Shown here: positions 36,441 to 44,088 of the stretch, piece after piece
Numbering within the stretch: position 1 is the first letter of the stretch
Layout: each line of letters opens with the position of its first letter
Origin: Amycolatopsis marina
Lineage (GTDB): Bacteria > Actinomycetota > Actinomycetes > Mycobacteriales > Pseudonocardiaceae
Assembly (NCBI RefSeq): GCF_900111885.1
Contig: NZ_FOKG01000010.1
Location: 124,001-188,000, forward strand
Direction of reading: 5' to 3'
Length of the DNA stretch: 64,000 nt
Translations under genes and position numbers: made by a program
Notes under the pieces: generated by a model
Seen by the model: the letters and a program-made list of their open reading frames with translations, nothing else
The model's database searches: none
Told to the model about the DNA's origin: nothing

Positions 36441-38119
36441 CCTTCGCTGCGTACTGCGTCGAGCAGATCGTCGAGGGTGAGGGTGCGCAGGTCGGTACGG
36501 CTGGGCCGGTGACCGAGGGAGCGCAGCCTGGAGGACTGGGACTTGCGCATCCGTTCCAGCAGTTTGCGCGCTTCCCTTGCGTTGCCGAAGTTCTCGTCCC
36601 GCTCGATGTGCGCGAACCACTCCAGCAGCGCGGAGTCCACGTCGTCGTCGAGCACGTAGTCCTCGCCCTTGGCGATATGGCGGCTGATCTGCACCAGCTG
36701 CTCCGGCGAGTAGTTCTCGAACTCGATCGTCTTCGCGAACCGGGACGCCAGTCCGGGGTTCGCGTCGAGGAACTCCACCATCTCCCCGGTGTACCCGGCG
36801 ACGATCACCGCGATCTCGTCGCGGTGGTCCTCCATCAGCTTCACCAGGGTGTCGATGGCCTCCTGGCCGAAGTCGGCGCTGCCGGCACTGGAGCGGGACA
36901 ACGCGTACGCCTCGTCGATGAACAGGACCCCACCGCGCGCCTCGTCGAACGCCGACGCCGCCTTCTCCGCGGTGTGCCCGATGTACTGGCCGACCAGGTC
37001 CCGCCGCGACACCTCGCGGAACTTGCCGTTGGGCAGCACCCCGAGGGCCCGGAGCAGCTCCCCATAGGTACGGGCGACCGTGGTCTTGCCGGTGCCCGGT
37101 GCCCCGGCGAAGACCAGGTGATTGCTGACCGTGCCGACGCTGAGCCCTTCGCTGCGCCGCCACTCGTTGACCTGCAACTCGTCGATCAATCCGCGGACCT
37201 CGTGTTTGACGCCCGCGAGCCCGATCATCCCGTCGAGCTCGGCCAGCAGCTTCTCCACCTGTTCGAGGTCCTGCCTGCCGCTGGTCGCCGCGGCGGCGCC
37301 GACATGGGGAGTGGCCGCATCCGGTTCGCCCTCCCTGACCTCGGTACGGGCGCCGTCAGCGAGAAGAACGCCTGGTGGTGCCGTGTTCTCGACCCGGCAG
37401 CTGTCCACCACACCGCCGCAGCCGCGGCCGACGCTGATCCCCACCCCCTGCGTGTCATGTATCCAGCATTCGCTGATGGTGGGAGAGGTCTGGTCGGCCA
37501 CGGAGATCCCGGCGTCGCCGGTCTGCGAGATCTCGCAGCGCTCGACGCCGGAGTTGCCCGCCTGGTAGAGGTAGATCCCCCGGAAACCGCACCCGGCCAG
37601 CGTCGAGTTGCGGACGGTCGCGCGGGTTCCGAGCCGCAGGATCACGCCGTCATCGGCGATGTCGCGGAACTCGCAGCGGTCCACGACTCCGTCGGACTCC
37701 TCGATCACCAGTCCGTAGCGACCACCGGTCACCTTCGTGCCGCTCAGCTCCACATCGGCCCCGTCGACGATGCTGATCGCCGCGGCCTGCTCGGTGCTCA
37801 CCTCGCAGCCGGTGATCTTCGCCCGGCCACCGCGCACCTCAATCCCGGGTTCGTCGGTGGCGCGCAGGACGAGCCCGTGGAGTTCGAGCCTGCACCGGGT
37901 CGCCCGCAGCAGCGGGGCGTCGCGGGAGGACGAGCTGATCGTCACCGTGCCCGGTTCGGCGGCGGTGATCGTGATGCTGCGGTCGCGTAGGTCGACTGTC
38001 TCGCTGTACTCACCGGGCGCCAGCGAGATCGTGGCGCCGTCATCGGCGGCGTCCAGCGCCTCGCCGATGCTGCCAAGCGCCCCGCGCTGTCCGGGTGCGA
38101 CGAAAAGGGTGCGTGCCAT
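36437..38119 (-). CDS. Parallel beta-helix / CbxX-type AAA+ ATPase (EccA-like)
   Basis: 560 residues from the ATG at 38119; an upstream extension has atypical composition and was not used. Residues about 10-240 form a right-handed parallel beta-helix (repeated strands such as ISIVDGADVEL and GISVADQTSPTISEC). Residues about 280-560 are a CbxX/EccA-type AAA+ ATPase with Walker A GAPGTGKTT, Walker B GVLFIDEAYAL and a sensor-type IVAGYTGEM. Such AAA+ proteins help type VII secretion or remodel protein complexes in the cytosol. It is convergent with the giant gene, and the two stop codons overlap in a CTAG. A chaperone role for the giant protein is inferred. Confidence 0.85.
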   Translation of the reverse strand: MARTLFVAPGQRGALGSIGEALDAADDGATISLAPGEYSETVDLRDRSITITAAEPGTVTISSSSRDAPLLRATRCRLELHGLVLRATDEPGIEVRGGRAKITGCEVSTEQAAAISIVDGADVELSGTKVTGGRYGLVIEESDGVVDRCEFRDIADDGVILRLGTRATVRNSTLAGCGFRGIYLYQAGNSGVERCEISQTGDAGISVADQTSPTISECWIHDTQGVGISVGRGCGGVVDSCRVENTAPPGVLLADGARTEVREGEPDAATPHVGAAAATSGRQDLEQVEKLLAELDGMIGLAGVKHEVRGLIDELQVNEWRRSEGLSVGTVSNHLVFAGAPGTGKTTVARTYGELLRALGVLPNGKFREVSRRDLVGQYIGHTAEKAASAFDEARGGVLFIDEAYALSRSSAGSADFGQEAIDTLVKLMEDHRDEIAVIVAGYTGEMVEFLDANPGLASRFAKTIEFENYSPEQLVQISRHIAKGEDYVLDDDVDSALLEWFAHIERDENFGNAREARKLLERMRKSQSSRLRSLGHRPSRTDLRTLTLDDLLDAVRSEG

Positions 38120-38213
38120 CGAAGGTGACCATACCCGTACCCGCACCGGTGGCGAAGCAGGACGACACCCGTTGCACCCGGGAGGTTTCATGGAATGGGA
38201 GGAGGTGATCACC

Positions 38214-39125
38214 GTGCGAGCCGAGTGGCAGCCGGACAACGACGTCGAGCGTGCGATGGCCGAGGCATTGACCGCCGGAGACGGTTCGCGTTACGCGCGT
38301 TTGCTGATGGAGGCGCCACTGTACGTTCCGACGCTGCCGGATCCCGACACCGAGCAGCGGCGCGCTCTGGCCAGGGAGCTCCCGCTGCAACGGGAACACG
38401 TGCTCACGTTCACCTCTCCCGGCTCGCTGTCCTGGTCGCTCGGCGCGGCGGCGGCGGAGTACCGGGAGATCGACTTCGGATCGCTGTGGGAACTGTGGCA
38501 GGACAGCGACTATCACCTCGCCGTCAATCCGGGTGCTCCGATCGGCGTGTTTCTGCCGATCGATGCGGTGGTCGACCTCGCACGGGAAAAACGGTCACTG
38601 GTCGCCATCGACGATGTGCAGGATGCGATAGCAGCTGAGGCGGTGGCGCGAATTCGTCGACAATGCCAGACGGGTCTCGGCGGTGAGCCGGACCCCGCCG
38701 ACACGGAACCGGTCAACGACCTGGAGGAACAGTTGCGGGAGGCATTGGCCAAAGAGGACCATGACGCGTTCCTGCTCACGCTCCTCAGCTCCAATGTGGT
38801 CGTGCTGACCGAGCGCGCGGTGTCCGACCCGGACCACATTCACGACGAGGACTTTCCGTGGCGGATCGTCGGTGACGACGAGTCCCCGCTCGTCCCGTTG
38901 TTCAGTTCCACGACCGCACTGCGACGGGCCGCCAGGAAGGATCCACACTGGGTCGAGGTCTCGTTTCTCGCCGTGCTGGCCAACTGGCCGGGCCCAGGGC
39001 ACACCCTGTGCTTCGATCCCGGCACCCCTACAGAACTGATCCTGCCGGGGGACACGGTGCTCGATCTGCTCGCCGCCGCTTTCGCCGTACTAGGCGGAGA
39101 TGCCGTGGCGGGTGAACAACCATGA
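38214..39125 (+). CDS. Double SseB-domain protein
   Basis: 303 residues from the GTG at 38214, preceded by GGAGG eight bases upstream. An ATG at 38190, with a closer GGAGG, is an alternative start. Two SseB-type units are present: MAEALTAGDGSRYARLL with LYVPTLP, FTSPGSL and VNPGAPIGVFLP; then LREALAKEDHDAFLLTLL with FSSTTALRRA and CFDPGTPTELILP. SseB-fold proteins in actinomycetes often lie near ESX or type VII loci, but their biochemical role is unclear. It is divergent from the AAA+ gene and translationally coupled to the next gene (ATGA). Confidence 0.75.
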   Translation: MRAEWQPDNDVERAMAEALTAGDGSRYARLLMEAPLYVPTLPDPDTEQRRALARELPLQREHVLTFTSPGSLSWSLGAAAAEYREIDFGSLWELWQDSDYHLAVNPGAPIGVFLPIDAVVDLAREKRSLVAIDDVQDAIAAEAVARIRRQCQTGLGGEPDPADTEPVNDLEEQLREALAKEDHDAFLLTLLSSNVVVLTERAVSDPDHIHDEDFPWRIVGDDESPLVPLFSSTTALRRAARKDPHWVEVSFLAVLANWPGPGHTLCFDPGTPTELILPGDTVLDLLAAAFAVLGGDAVAGEQP

Positions 39126-39436
39126 CAGCGACCATCCGAACCACGTCGTCCACGTCAGGTGGAACTGACCTACCCGCGGTTACCTCCGGTCACGTCATGC
39201 TCGGCGGTGTTGCCGAGAAGGGCCGCCGGTGTTCGCACTGGGTTTCGATCGGCGCGGAGCCGGTTCGATACCGCGACGGCATCGCCTACCGCGCCGCGTG
39301 TGGGGCCGCCTGTGTCCCCGCTGGAGCCGGGTATCTCGCCGAACTGCCGGTGTGCCCGGGGTGTGACGAGCGTGAGCCCGCCTTCGCGCAGCGTGTCGCA
39401 CCACAGTGCTGCACCGTGCGTCGGCCCACTGGTTGA
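39122..39436 (+). CDS. Small Cys-containing protein of unknown function
   Basis: 104 residues; its ATG overlaps the stop of the SseB gene (ATGA), so it is almost certainly co-translated with it. The core RCSHWVSIG, YRAACGAACVP and LPVCPGCDE carries Cys and His residues with CGAAC and CPGC pairs that could bind zinc. The N-terminus is Thr/Ser-rich and looks disordered. It may be a small partner of the SseB protein or a redox/zinc ribbon. No family was recognised. Confidence 0.6.
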   Translation: MTATIRTTSSTSGGTDLPAVTSGHVMLGGVAEKGRRCSHWVSIGAEPVRYRDGIAYRAACGAACVPAGAGYLAELPVCPGCDEREPAFAQRVAPQCCTVRRPTG

Positions 39437-39450
39437 CGCACGATTGACCT

Positions 39451-39488
39451 CCCGGCCGGTGCGTGGTGTTTCTCGCGCACCGGCCGGG
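39451..39488 (+). terminator. Strong hairpin, probable terminator
   Basis: A perfect 13-bp stem: left arm 39451-39463 (CCCGGCCGGTGCG), 12-base loop, right arm 39476-39488. No U-tract follows, as is common for actinomycete terminators. It lies 14 bases after the small Cys-protein gene and before the AraC gene, so it would insulate the two units. It may act on both strands. Confidence 0.7.
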
Positions 39489-39530
39489 GCACCACCCGGT
39501 CGCCGCCGGTCTCAGGGAGCGGGGCTCGCT

Positions 39531-39553
39531 AGGTGACACAATCGTGTCTACCT
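39531..39553 (+). promoter_or_regulatory. Inverted repeat upstream of AraC gene 1 (candidate operator)
   Basis: GACAC-AATC-GTGTC (39535-39548) is a perfect 5-bp inverted repeat extended by AGGT on the left and ACCT on the right, with a one-base offset. It is A/T-richer than the region and lies about 70 bases before the ATG at 39621. GTGTC half-sites also occur before the cyclase gene (41850-41866). Self-regulation by the AraC protein is inferred. Confidence 0.4.
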
Positions 39554-39620
39554 CAACGAACTCAGCTGAACTACCGTGACTGCACCTAGTCTCGAACTGC
39601 GCCCTGTGAAGGTGGTCTCG

Positions 39621-40586
39621 ATGGCACCAGCTGGATACGTCGTGACAAGCAGCTCGACGGACACCGTGGATCCGCGAGAGCGAACGGACTACTGGCGAGA
39701 GGTGATCAATTCTTACCAGTGCCAGTTCGCCTACGACTTCGCGAACCCGCAAGGCTTCTCTGGCCGGACAGTTCTGCAGCGCAGCCCGACTTACCAGCTC
39801 GTCGCCTGGCAAGCGCGCGAACAGTGGATCCACCGGACGGCCTCGCAGATCAAGTCGGACCCGGATGGCGATTACCGACTGGTACTGCCGGTGAACGGCC
39901 GGGTTGTCGTCCGACAACGTGCGGAGGAGAAGGCCTTACATCCTGGTTCTGCGACACTGCTGACATTGGAGCAACCGTTCGACCTGTGGCAGAGTTCCGA
40001 TCATCGCGGGTTGGTGCTGACCATACCGCGGACTGAGATCGAACACCGCCTGCGCACTTCGGACCCCGCCACCCTGGTAGTCGACATGGCTTCCGGTCTG
40101 GGAGATGTGGTGCGCATGATGGTGATGGGCGCGTTCAGCCAGCGACAGCAACTCACCGGTGCGCAGTTCGATGCCGTGTGCGACAAGGTGGTCGAACTGC
40201 TGTGCATGCTGGCGACAGGCGATGACCGGCCGGGCGACAGCACCAGGCCGGTCATCGCGACAATGGTCCGCCGCTATGTCAGGGAACACATCGCCGATCC
40301 CGGATTGAGCGGAGAGACCGTCGCACGTGCCCTGGGTTGGTCACTTCGAACTGTTCAGAACGCGTTGCAGCGGTCGGGAACGACGCTGCGAGACGTGGTC
40401 CGAGACGAGCGGCTTCGGGTGGCACGGGAGCGGTTGCAAGATCCGCGCTACGACGACTGGACCATCGCCCGACTCGGCAATTCCGTCGGCTTCTCGTCAG
40501 CGAGTGCGTTCACCGTCGCGTTCCGCGGTCGTTACGGGGTCCAACCGCGACAGGTTCGCCGGGAATCCCGGGAGGCCGACCGGTGA
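39621..40586 (+). CDS. AraC-family transcriptional regulator 1
   Basis: 321 residues from the ATG at 39621, which has GAAGGTGG just upstream; a GTG at 39576 lacks a clear ribosome binding site. The N-terminal half is an AraC-binding-like cupin domain (DYWREVINSYQC, DYRLVLPVNGRVVV). The C-terminal half has the double helix-turn-helix (ETVARALGWSLRTVQ, then SVGFSSASAFTVAFR, typical of AraC). It is paralogous to the regulator at 54198-55196; both share QFDAV and VELLCML-GDDRP blocks. It is convergent with the cyclase gene, six bases apart, and probably controls the catabolic island. Confidence 0.9.
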   Translation: MAPAGYVVTSSSTDTVDPRERTDYWREVINSYQCQFAYDFANPQGFSGRTVLQRSPTYQLVAWQAREQWIHRTASQIKSDPDGDYRLVLPVNGRVVVRQRAEEKALHPGSATLLTLEQPFDLWQSSDHRGLVLTIPRTEIEHRLRTSDPATLVVDMASGLGDVVRMMVMGAFSQRQQLTGAQFDAVCDKVVELLCMLATGDDRPGDSTRPVIATMVRRYVREHIADPGLSGETVARALGWSLRTVQNALQRSGTTLRDVVRDERLRVARERLQDPRYDDWTIARLGNSVGFSSASAFTVAFRGRYGVQPRQVRRESREADR

Positions 40587-40592
40587 CGATCA

Positions 40593-41834
40593 TCAGCTCG
40601 TGGCGATGGCGGCCGGGCCGTTGTGTGTCGCGGTCGCCCCGACAGCGTGCTGCGGAGTGTCGATGAAGACGAACTCGTACTTCCCGGCCTCCGAGAGCCC
40701 ATCGGTGACGTAGCCTTCGCCGATCCGGATCCCTTCCTGTGCGAGCAGTAGCTGGTGTGGCTCACCGAACCTGGTTGGTACCGGTGACGGGAACACCTCC
40801 AATCCCCAGGTATCACCTCCGACGATCGCCGGCCGGAACTGCGCGAGCCAGCGTGCCTCCGCCAGCCAGATGCCGGGCTCGCTACTGAGGTATCGGCTCC
40901 ACAGTGCCGAGTCCGCCCAGAGCTTGTTCCAACCGGTGCGGAAGATGACCACATCGCCGGGATCCAGTCTGCTGATTCCCTCCCAGCCCAGTGTTGCCTC
41001 GATATCCTGGATGGTGATCCGGTAGTTGGGAGCCAGTGTGTCCCGACCTTCGGAGAGCGCCTCGTGCCTCCCATGACACTGCATGTAGGCGAGTACGTCG
41101 ACCAATACCCCGCGTGTCACGATTGGTCCGATGTGCTCGGCCCCAAGATGCGGGCACCCGCGCAGTATGCTGCCAGGGCCGTGGTGGTCGGCCTGCGAGT
41201 CCTGAGTCGCCTTCGCCGCGCGCGATGCGGGGTCGACGAGCTCGGGCATCGGTAGCAGATCATCTCGGGTGAATCCACCGTAGTAGTGATCGTCGATGCC
41301 GATGTGATTCAGATTGTCGATCTGCGTTCCCACTTGGAACGTCATCGCCGCGAAGCGTTCCTCCAAGCCGGTCAGCCGGTTCTCGCCACCCAGGTCGTAC
41401 CAAGTGATGTACATGTCCCAGCGACGCGGTGGCGCGGAGGGAAAAGCCGGAACTCCAGGGAACATTTTGTCGCCCAGGTCGTATACGTGCGCCGTTCCCT
41501 TGTGGAGCATTCGAAGGGCGTTGGTCGTCTTCTCGGGAGTGATCTCGCGTAGAGCGCCGCGTTCGTCACCGATGCCCAGCTCGTTCCATCGCCGCTGGGC
41601 GAACTCAAGCGAGATCGGCTGGTCGTCGATCGGTCCTCGGAAGGGCTCTTGTTGACCACCTATCGGCCGAGGTGCCGCGGTAGCCGCGGCTCCGGTGATC
41701 AGTGGCGGTAGTGCCAGGCCCACGGCCGCGGTGGCACCCGCCTTCAGAAATGCCCGGCGACCCGATGGCGAGCTCTGTCCGTCCACGTCGCCGGCCTTGG
41801 CTCCGGGCGTGAGGTTGTGCTTCCACGTTTGCAT
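40593..41834 (-). CDS. Tat-exported cyclase-family (kynurenine-formamidase-like) hydrolase
   Basis: 413 residues from the ATG at 41834, preceded by AGGAGG five bases upstream. The N-terminus carries a twin-arginine signal (SGRRAFLKAGATAAVGLALPP), so export is likely. The body is a cyclase-superfamily fold with VYDLGDKMFPGVPAFP and FQVGTQIDNLNHIG, a variant of the H-x-G-T-H-x-D metal motif with both His replaced by Gln. Later HLGAEH and VIFRTGWNKLW also fit. Family members hydrolyse amides or lactones with a bound metal. It is divergent from the TRAP operon and may open or deformylate the substrate outside the membrane. Confidence 0.8.
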   Translation of the reverse strand: MQTWKHNLTPGAKAGDVDGQSSPSGRRAFLKAGATAAVGLALPPLITGAAATAAPRPIGGQQEPFRGPIDDQPISLEFAQRRWNELGIGDERGALREITPEKTTNALRMLHKGTAHVYDLGDKMFPGVPAFPSAPPRRWDMYITWYDLGGENRLTGLEERFAAMTFQVGTQIDNLNHIGIDDHYYGGFTRDDLLPMPELVDPASRAAKATQDSQADHHGPGSILRGCPHLGAEHIGPIVTRGVLVDVLAYMQCHGRHEALSEGRDTLAPNYRITIQDIEATLGWEGISRLDPGDVVIFRTGWNKLWADSALWSRYLSSEPGIWLAEARWLAQFRPAIVGGDTWGLEVFPSPVPTRFGEPHQLLLAQEGIRIGEGYVTDGLSEAGKYEFVFIDTPQHAVGATATHNGPAAIATS

Positions 41835-41849
41835 GCTTCCTCCTATGGC

Positions 41850-41866
41850 GTGTCGCACTAGGACAC
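41850..41866 (-). promoter_or_regulatory. GTGTC-N7-GACAC inverted repeat in the cyclase/TRAP divergent region
   Basis: Lies 16 bases upstream of the cyclase ATG within the 202-base divergent region 41835-42036. The arms GTGTC (41850-41854) and GACAC (41862-41866) match the half-sites before AraC gene 1, though the spacing differs (7 versus 4). A weak promoter-like pair for the TRAP operon, TTGAAC (41952-41957) and TAGCTT (41976-41981), is also visible. Confidence 0.3.
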
Positions 41867-42036
41867 CAGCCGCCACAGTCGACCGTCTTTCGTGTGAACG
41901 AACTCCGCTGTCGTCAACGCGCAGTACCCCAGGGGTCGTGCCGTCGGCGCATTGAACTCGAATTCAGTGTCGGGGTAGCTTCTCGCCGCGATCACAGCAG
42001 ATCGGAACTGACGCCAGCCAAGAAGGGCAGCGAGAT

Positions 42037-44001
42037 ATGCGCGGGAGGATCTTGGCGGCGAGACGGCTCGGCTGGCTTGGGCAGCTGACCGGACTGCTCG
42101 GCGGAGTCGCCGTGGTGCTCCTGCTGACGACCGTGCTCGTCGACGTGACGCTACGGTTCGCTTTCAGCAAGCCGTTGCCGGGGACGATCGAGTACGTCTC
42201 CTTCTGGTACATGACGGCCATCGGCTTCCTGGGGCTCGCGCTAGCCGAGCGCCACGGCGAACACATCGACGCCCCAATCGTCTTTGACCGACTGCCGGGA
42301 CCGATCCGGCGCGAACTGATCGTGATCGCCAAGGTGCTGTTCGCGGTGGTAATGATCGCCATCGCCGTGTGGGGCTGGGAGGAGGCCGTACGGCAGTGGG
42401 AAATCGGTGAACGTGGTGCGGCCGCTGGTGTGGTGCTCTGGCCGGCACGCTTTCTCGTGCCGCTGGGAGCGGCCGCCTGCGTCATCGAGATCGCCGCTGG
42501 CCTCCTCGTTCGGCAACACGTGTCGCGGTCCGATGAAAACATCTCATCAGGACAGGTGGCAGATGGCCGGAAATCAAAAACCGGCGAGTGGATGCTCAGG
42601 CTGTTGAACTACGGACTCCCTTGCCTGGTCACCGTTCTCATGTTCCAGGACCAGCGTCGTGAGACGATCGGCGCACTCGGGCTGGGGCTGATGCTGTGGT
42701 TGCTGGTGATGAAAATACCTGTCGCGATCGCCATGATCGCGTCTGGCGGTGTCGGCATCTGGGCGCTGACGGGGTTGGATGTCCTGGGATCGACATTTCG
42801 TACCGTACCGTTCTCCAGTGTCGCCAGCTGGCCATTGAGTGTAGTTCCCATGTTCGTCTTCATGGGATTGTTGCTGTGGCGTTCGGGAGCCACGGAGCGC
42901 CTCTACGATGCTTCCCGACATTGGCTCGGGTGGCTCCCGGGGGGCCTTGCCGTGGGTACCAACTTCGCCGGCGCGGGTCTGGCCTCCATCAGCGGATCCA
43001 CCCTCGGCGTCACCTATGCGCTGGGCCGGATCGGTATTCCGGAAATGCTACGCCACAGCTATGACCCCCGCTTGGCCACAGCGACGATACTGATGGCGGG
43101 TACTGGTGGGCAGCTCATTCCCCCCAGTATCCTGCTGGTGATCTACGCGGGTATCGCATCCGTTCCGGTAGGCGTCCAGTTACTGGCCGGTCTACTCCCT
43201 GGGATAATTCTCACCCTGGTATATGGGATCCTGCTGGTGACCATCGGAGTCGCCGCCCCGCGCCTGGTCGGAAGATTCCCCGAGACCGACAGGGGCGCCA
43301 TCCGCTCGTCCTGGCTTCAGCGTTGGGCGTCGCTGGGTCGAGTGTGGCCGTTGTTCGTGCTTGCGATTGGCATGCTCGGCGGTCTCTATCTGGGGTTCTT
43401 CACGGCAACTGAAGCCGGAGCCTTCGGCGCGGCTGGCGCCTTGCTTGTCGCGACATTGCGCCGGACTGGTATCCGATCGGCGGTCGGGAAGGCCCTCGGC
43501 GATACCGTGAAGACCTGTGGGGCGATCTTCGCGTTGATTATAGGCGCCACGGTTCTGAGCCGGTTTCTCACCTTGAGCGGTGTTGCCTCATGGATGGTGA
43601 GAACGGTCAGCGATCTGGACCTCAGTCGGTACCAATTCCTCTTTGCGCTGCTCGCCATGTATTTGATACTCGGCATGTTTCTCGACTCACTGACCATGAT
43701 ACTGGTCACCGTACCGATCCTGCTGCCGATACTTCAGTCGCTGGATGTCAGTCTCATCTGGTTCGGCGTGTTCGTTGTACTACTGGGCGAACTTGCGGTT
43801 GTCACTCCGCCAGTTGGAATGTTGACTTTTGTTGTGCACAAGATAACCCAAGCCAAGGATATCGGCATAAACCGCGAGATCAAACTCGGCGAAATCTATG
43901 CCGGGACATTGTGGTTTATTCCGATATCAATCGCGGTGCTCGTGCTGCTGATTTTTGTACCCGAGATCGCGGAGATTATCCCGCGAATGTCGGGGCAGTA
44001 A
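42037..44001 (+). CDS. TRAP transporter fused permease (DctQ-DctM)
   Basis: 654 residues: residues about 1-175 are the small DctQ-type membrane subunit (VDVTLRFAFSKPLPGTIEY, four predicted helices), and residues about 190-654 are the large DctM-type permease with many helices (FVFMGLLLWRSG, GGQLIPPSILLVIYAG, TVPILLPILQSL, TPPVGMLTFVV). It drives sodium- or proton-coupled uptake of a carboxylate-type substrate with the DctP protein encoded next. The ribosome binding site GAAGGG lies nine bases before the ATG. It opens a six-gene catabolic operon. Confidence 0.92.
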   Translation: MRGRILAARRLGWLGQLTGLLGGVAVVLLLTTVLVDVTLRFAFSKPLPGTIEYVSFWYMTAIGFLGLALAERHGEHIDAPIVFDRLPGPIRRELIVIAKVLFAVVMIAIAVWGWEEAVRQWEIGERGAAAGVVLWPARFLVPLGAAACVIEIAAGLLVRQHVSRSDENISSGQVADGRKSKTGEWMLRLLNYGLPCLVTVLMFQDQRRETIGALGLGLMLWLLVMKIPVAIAMIASGGVGIWALTGLDVLGSTFRTVPFSSVASWPLSVVPMFVFMGLLLWRSGATERLYDASRHWLGWLPGGLAVGTNFAGAGLASISGSTLGVTYALGRIGIPEMLRHSYDPRLATATILMAGTGGQLIPPSILLVIYAGIASVPVGVQLLAGLLPGIILTLVYGILLVTIGVAAPRLVGRFPETDRGAIRSSWLQRWASLGRVWPLFVLAIGMLGGLYLGFFTATEAGAFGAAGALLVATLRRTGIRSAVGKALGDTVKTCGAIFALIIGATVLSRFLTLSGVASWMVRTVSDLDLSRYQFLFALLAMYLILGMFLDSLTMILVTVPILLPILQSLDVSLIWFGVFVVLLGELAVVTPPVGMLTFVVHKITQAKDIGINREIKLGEIYAGTLWFIPISIAVLVLLIFVPEIAEIIPRMSGQ

Positions 44002-44088
44002 GTATCTGCCATGCGGAAGGTGTCGTGCGCAGGTTACCGCTCAACTGTTCCTGATAGAACGGCAACGCACTCTAGGAAGGAGCATCAA

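Noticed and set aside
32886..35539. Long open frames in both directions over the C-terminal region
   Set aside because: They overlap the conserved giant frame and show Arg/Pro/His-rich shadow composition with no domain motifs.
3..36440. Giant gene as a polyketide or non-ribosomal peptide synthetase
   Set aside because: No ketosynthase, acyltransferase, condensation, adenylation or carrier motif is present; the visible motifs are toxin- and ligase-type.
34..36440. CRISPR arrays, IS elements or tandem DNA repeats in the giant gene
   Set aside because: Repeats seen are at protein level with diverged DNA; no short direct repeats with spacers or transposase motifs were found.
37737..38213. Longer start for the SseB gene reaching into the AAA+ gene
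   Set aside because: The extension lies antisense to the beta-helix coding sequence and has no SseB pattern; GTG 38214 has the better ribosome binding site.
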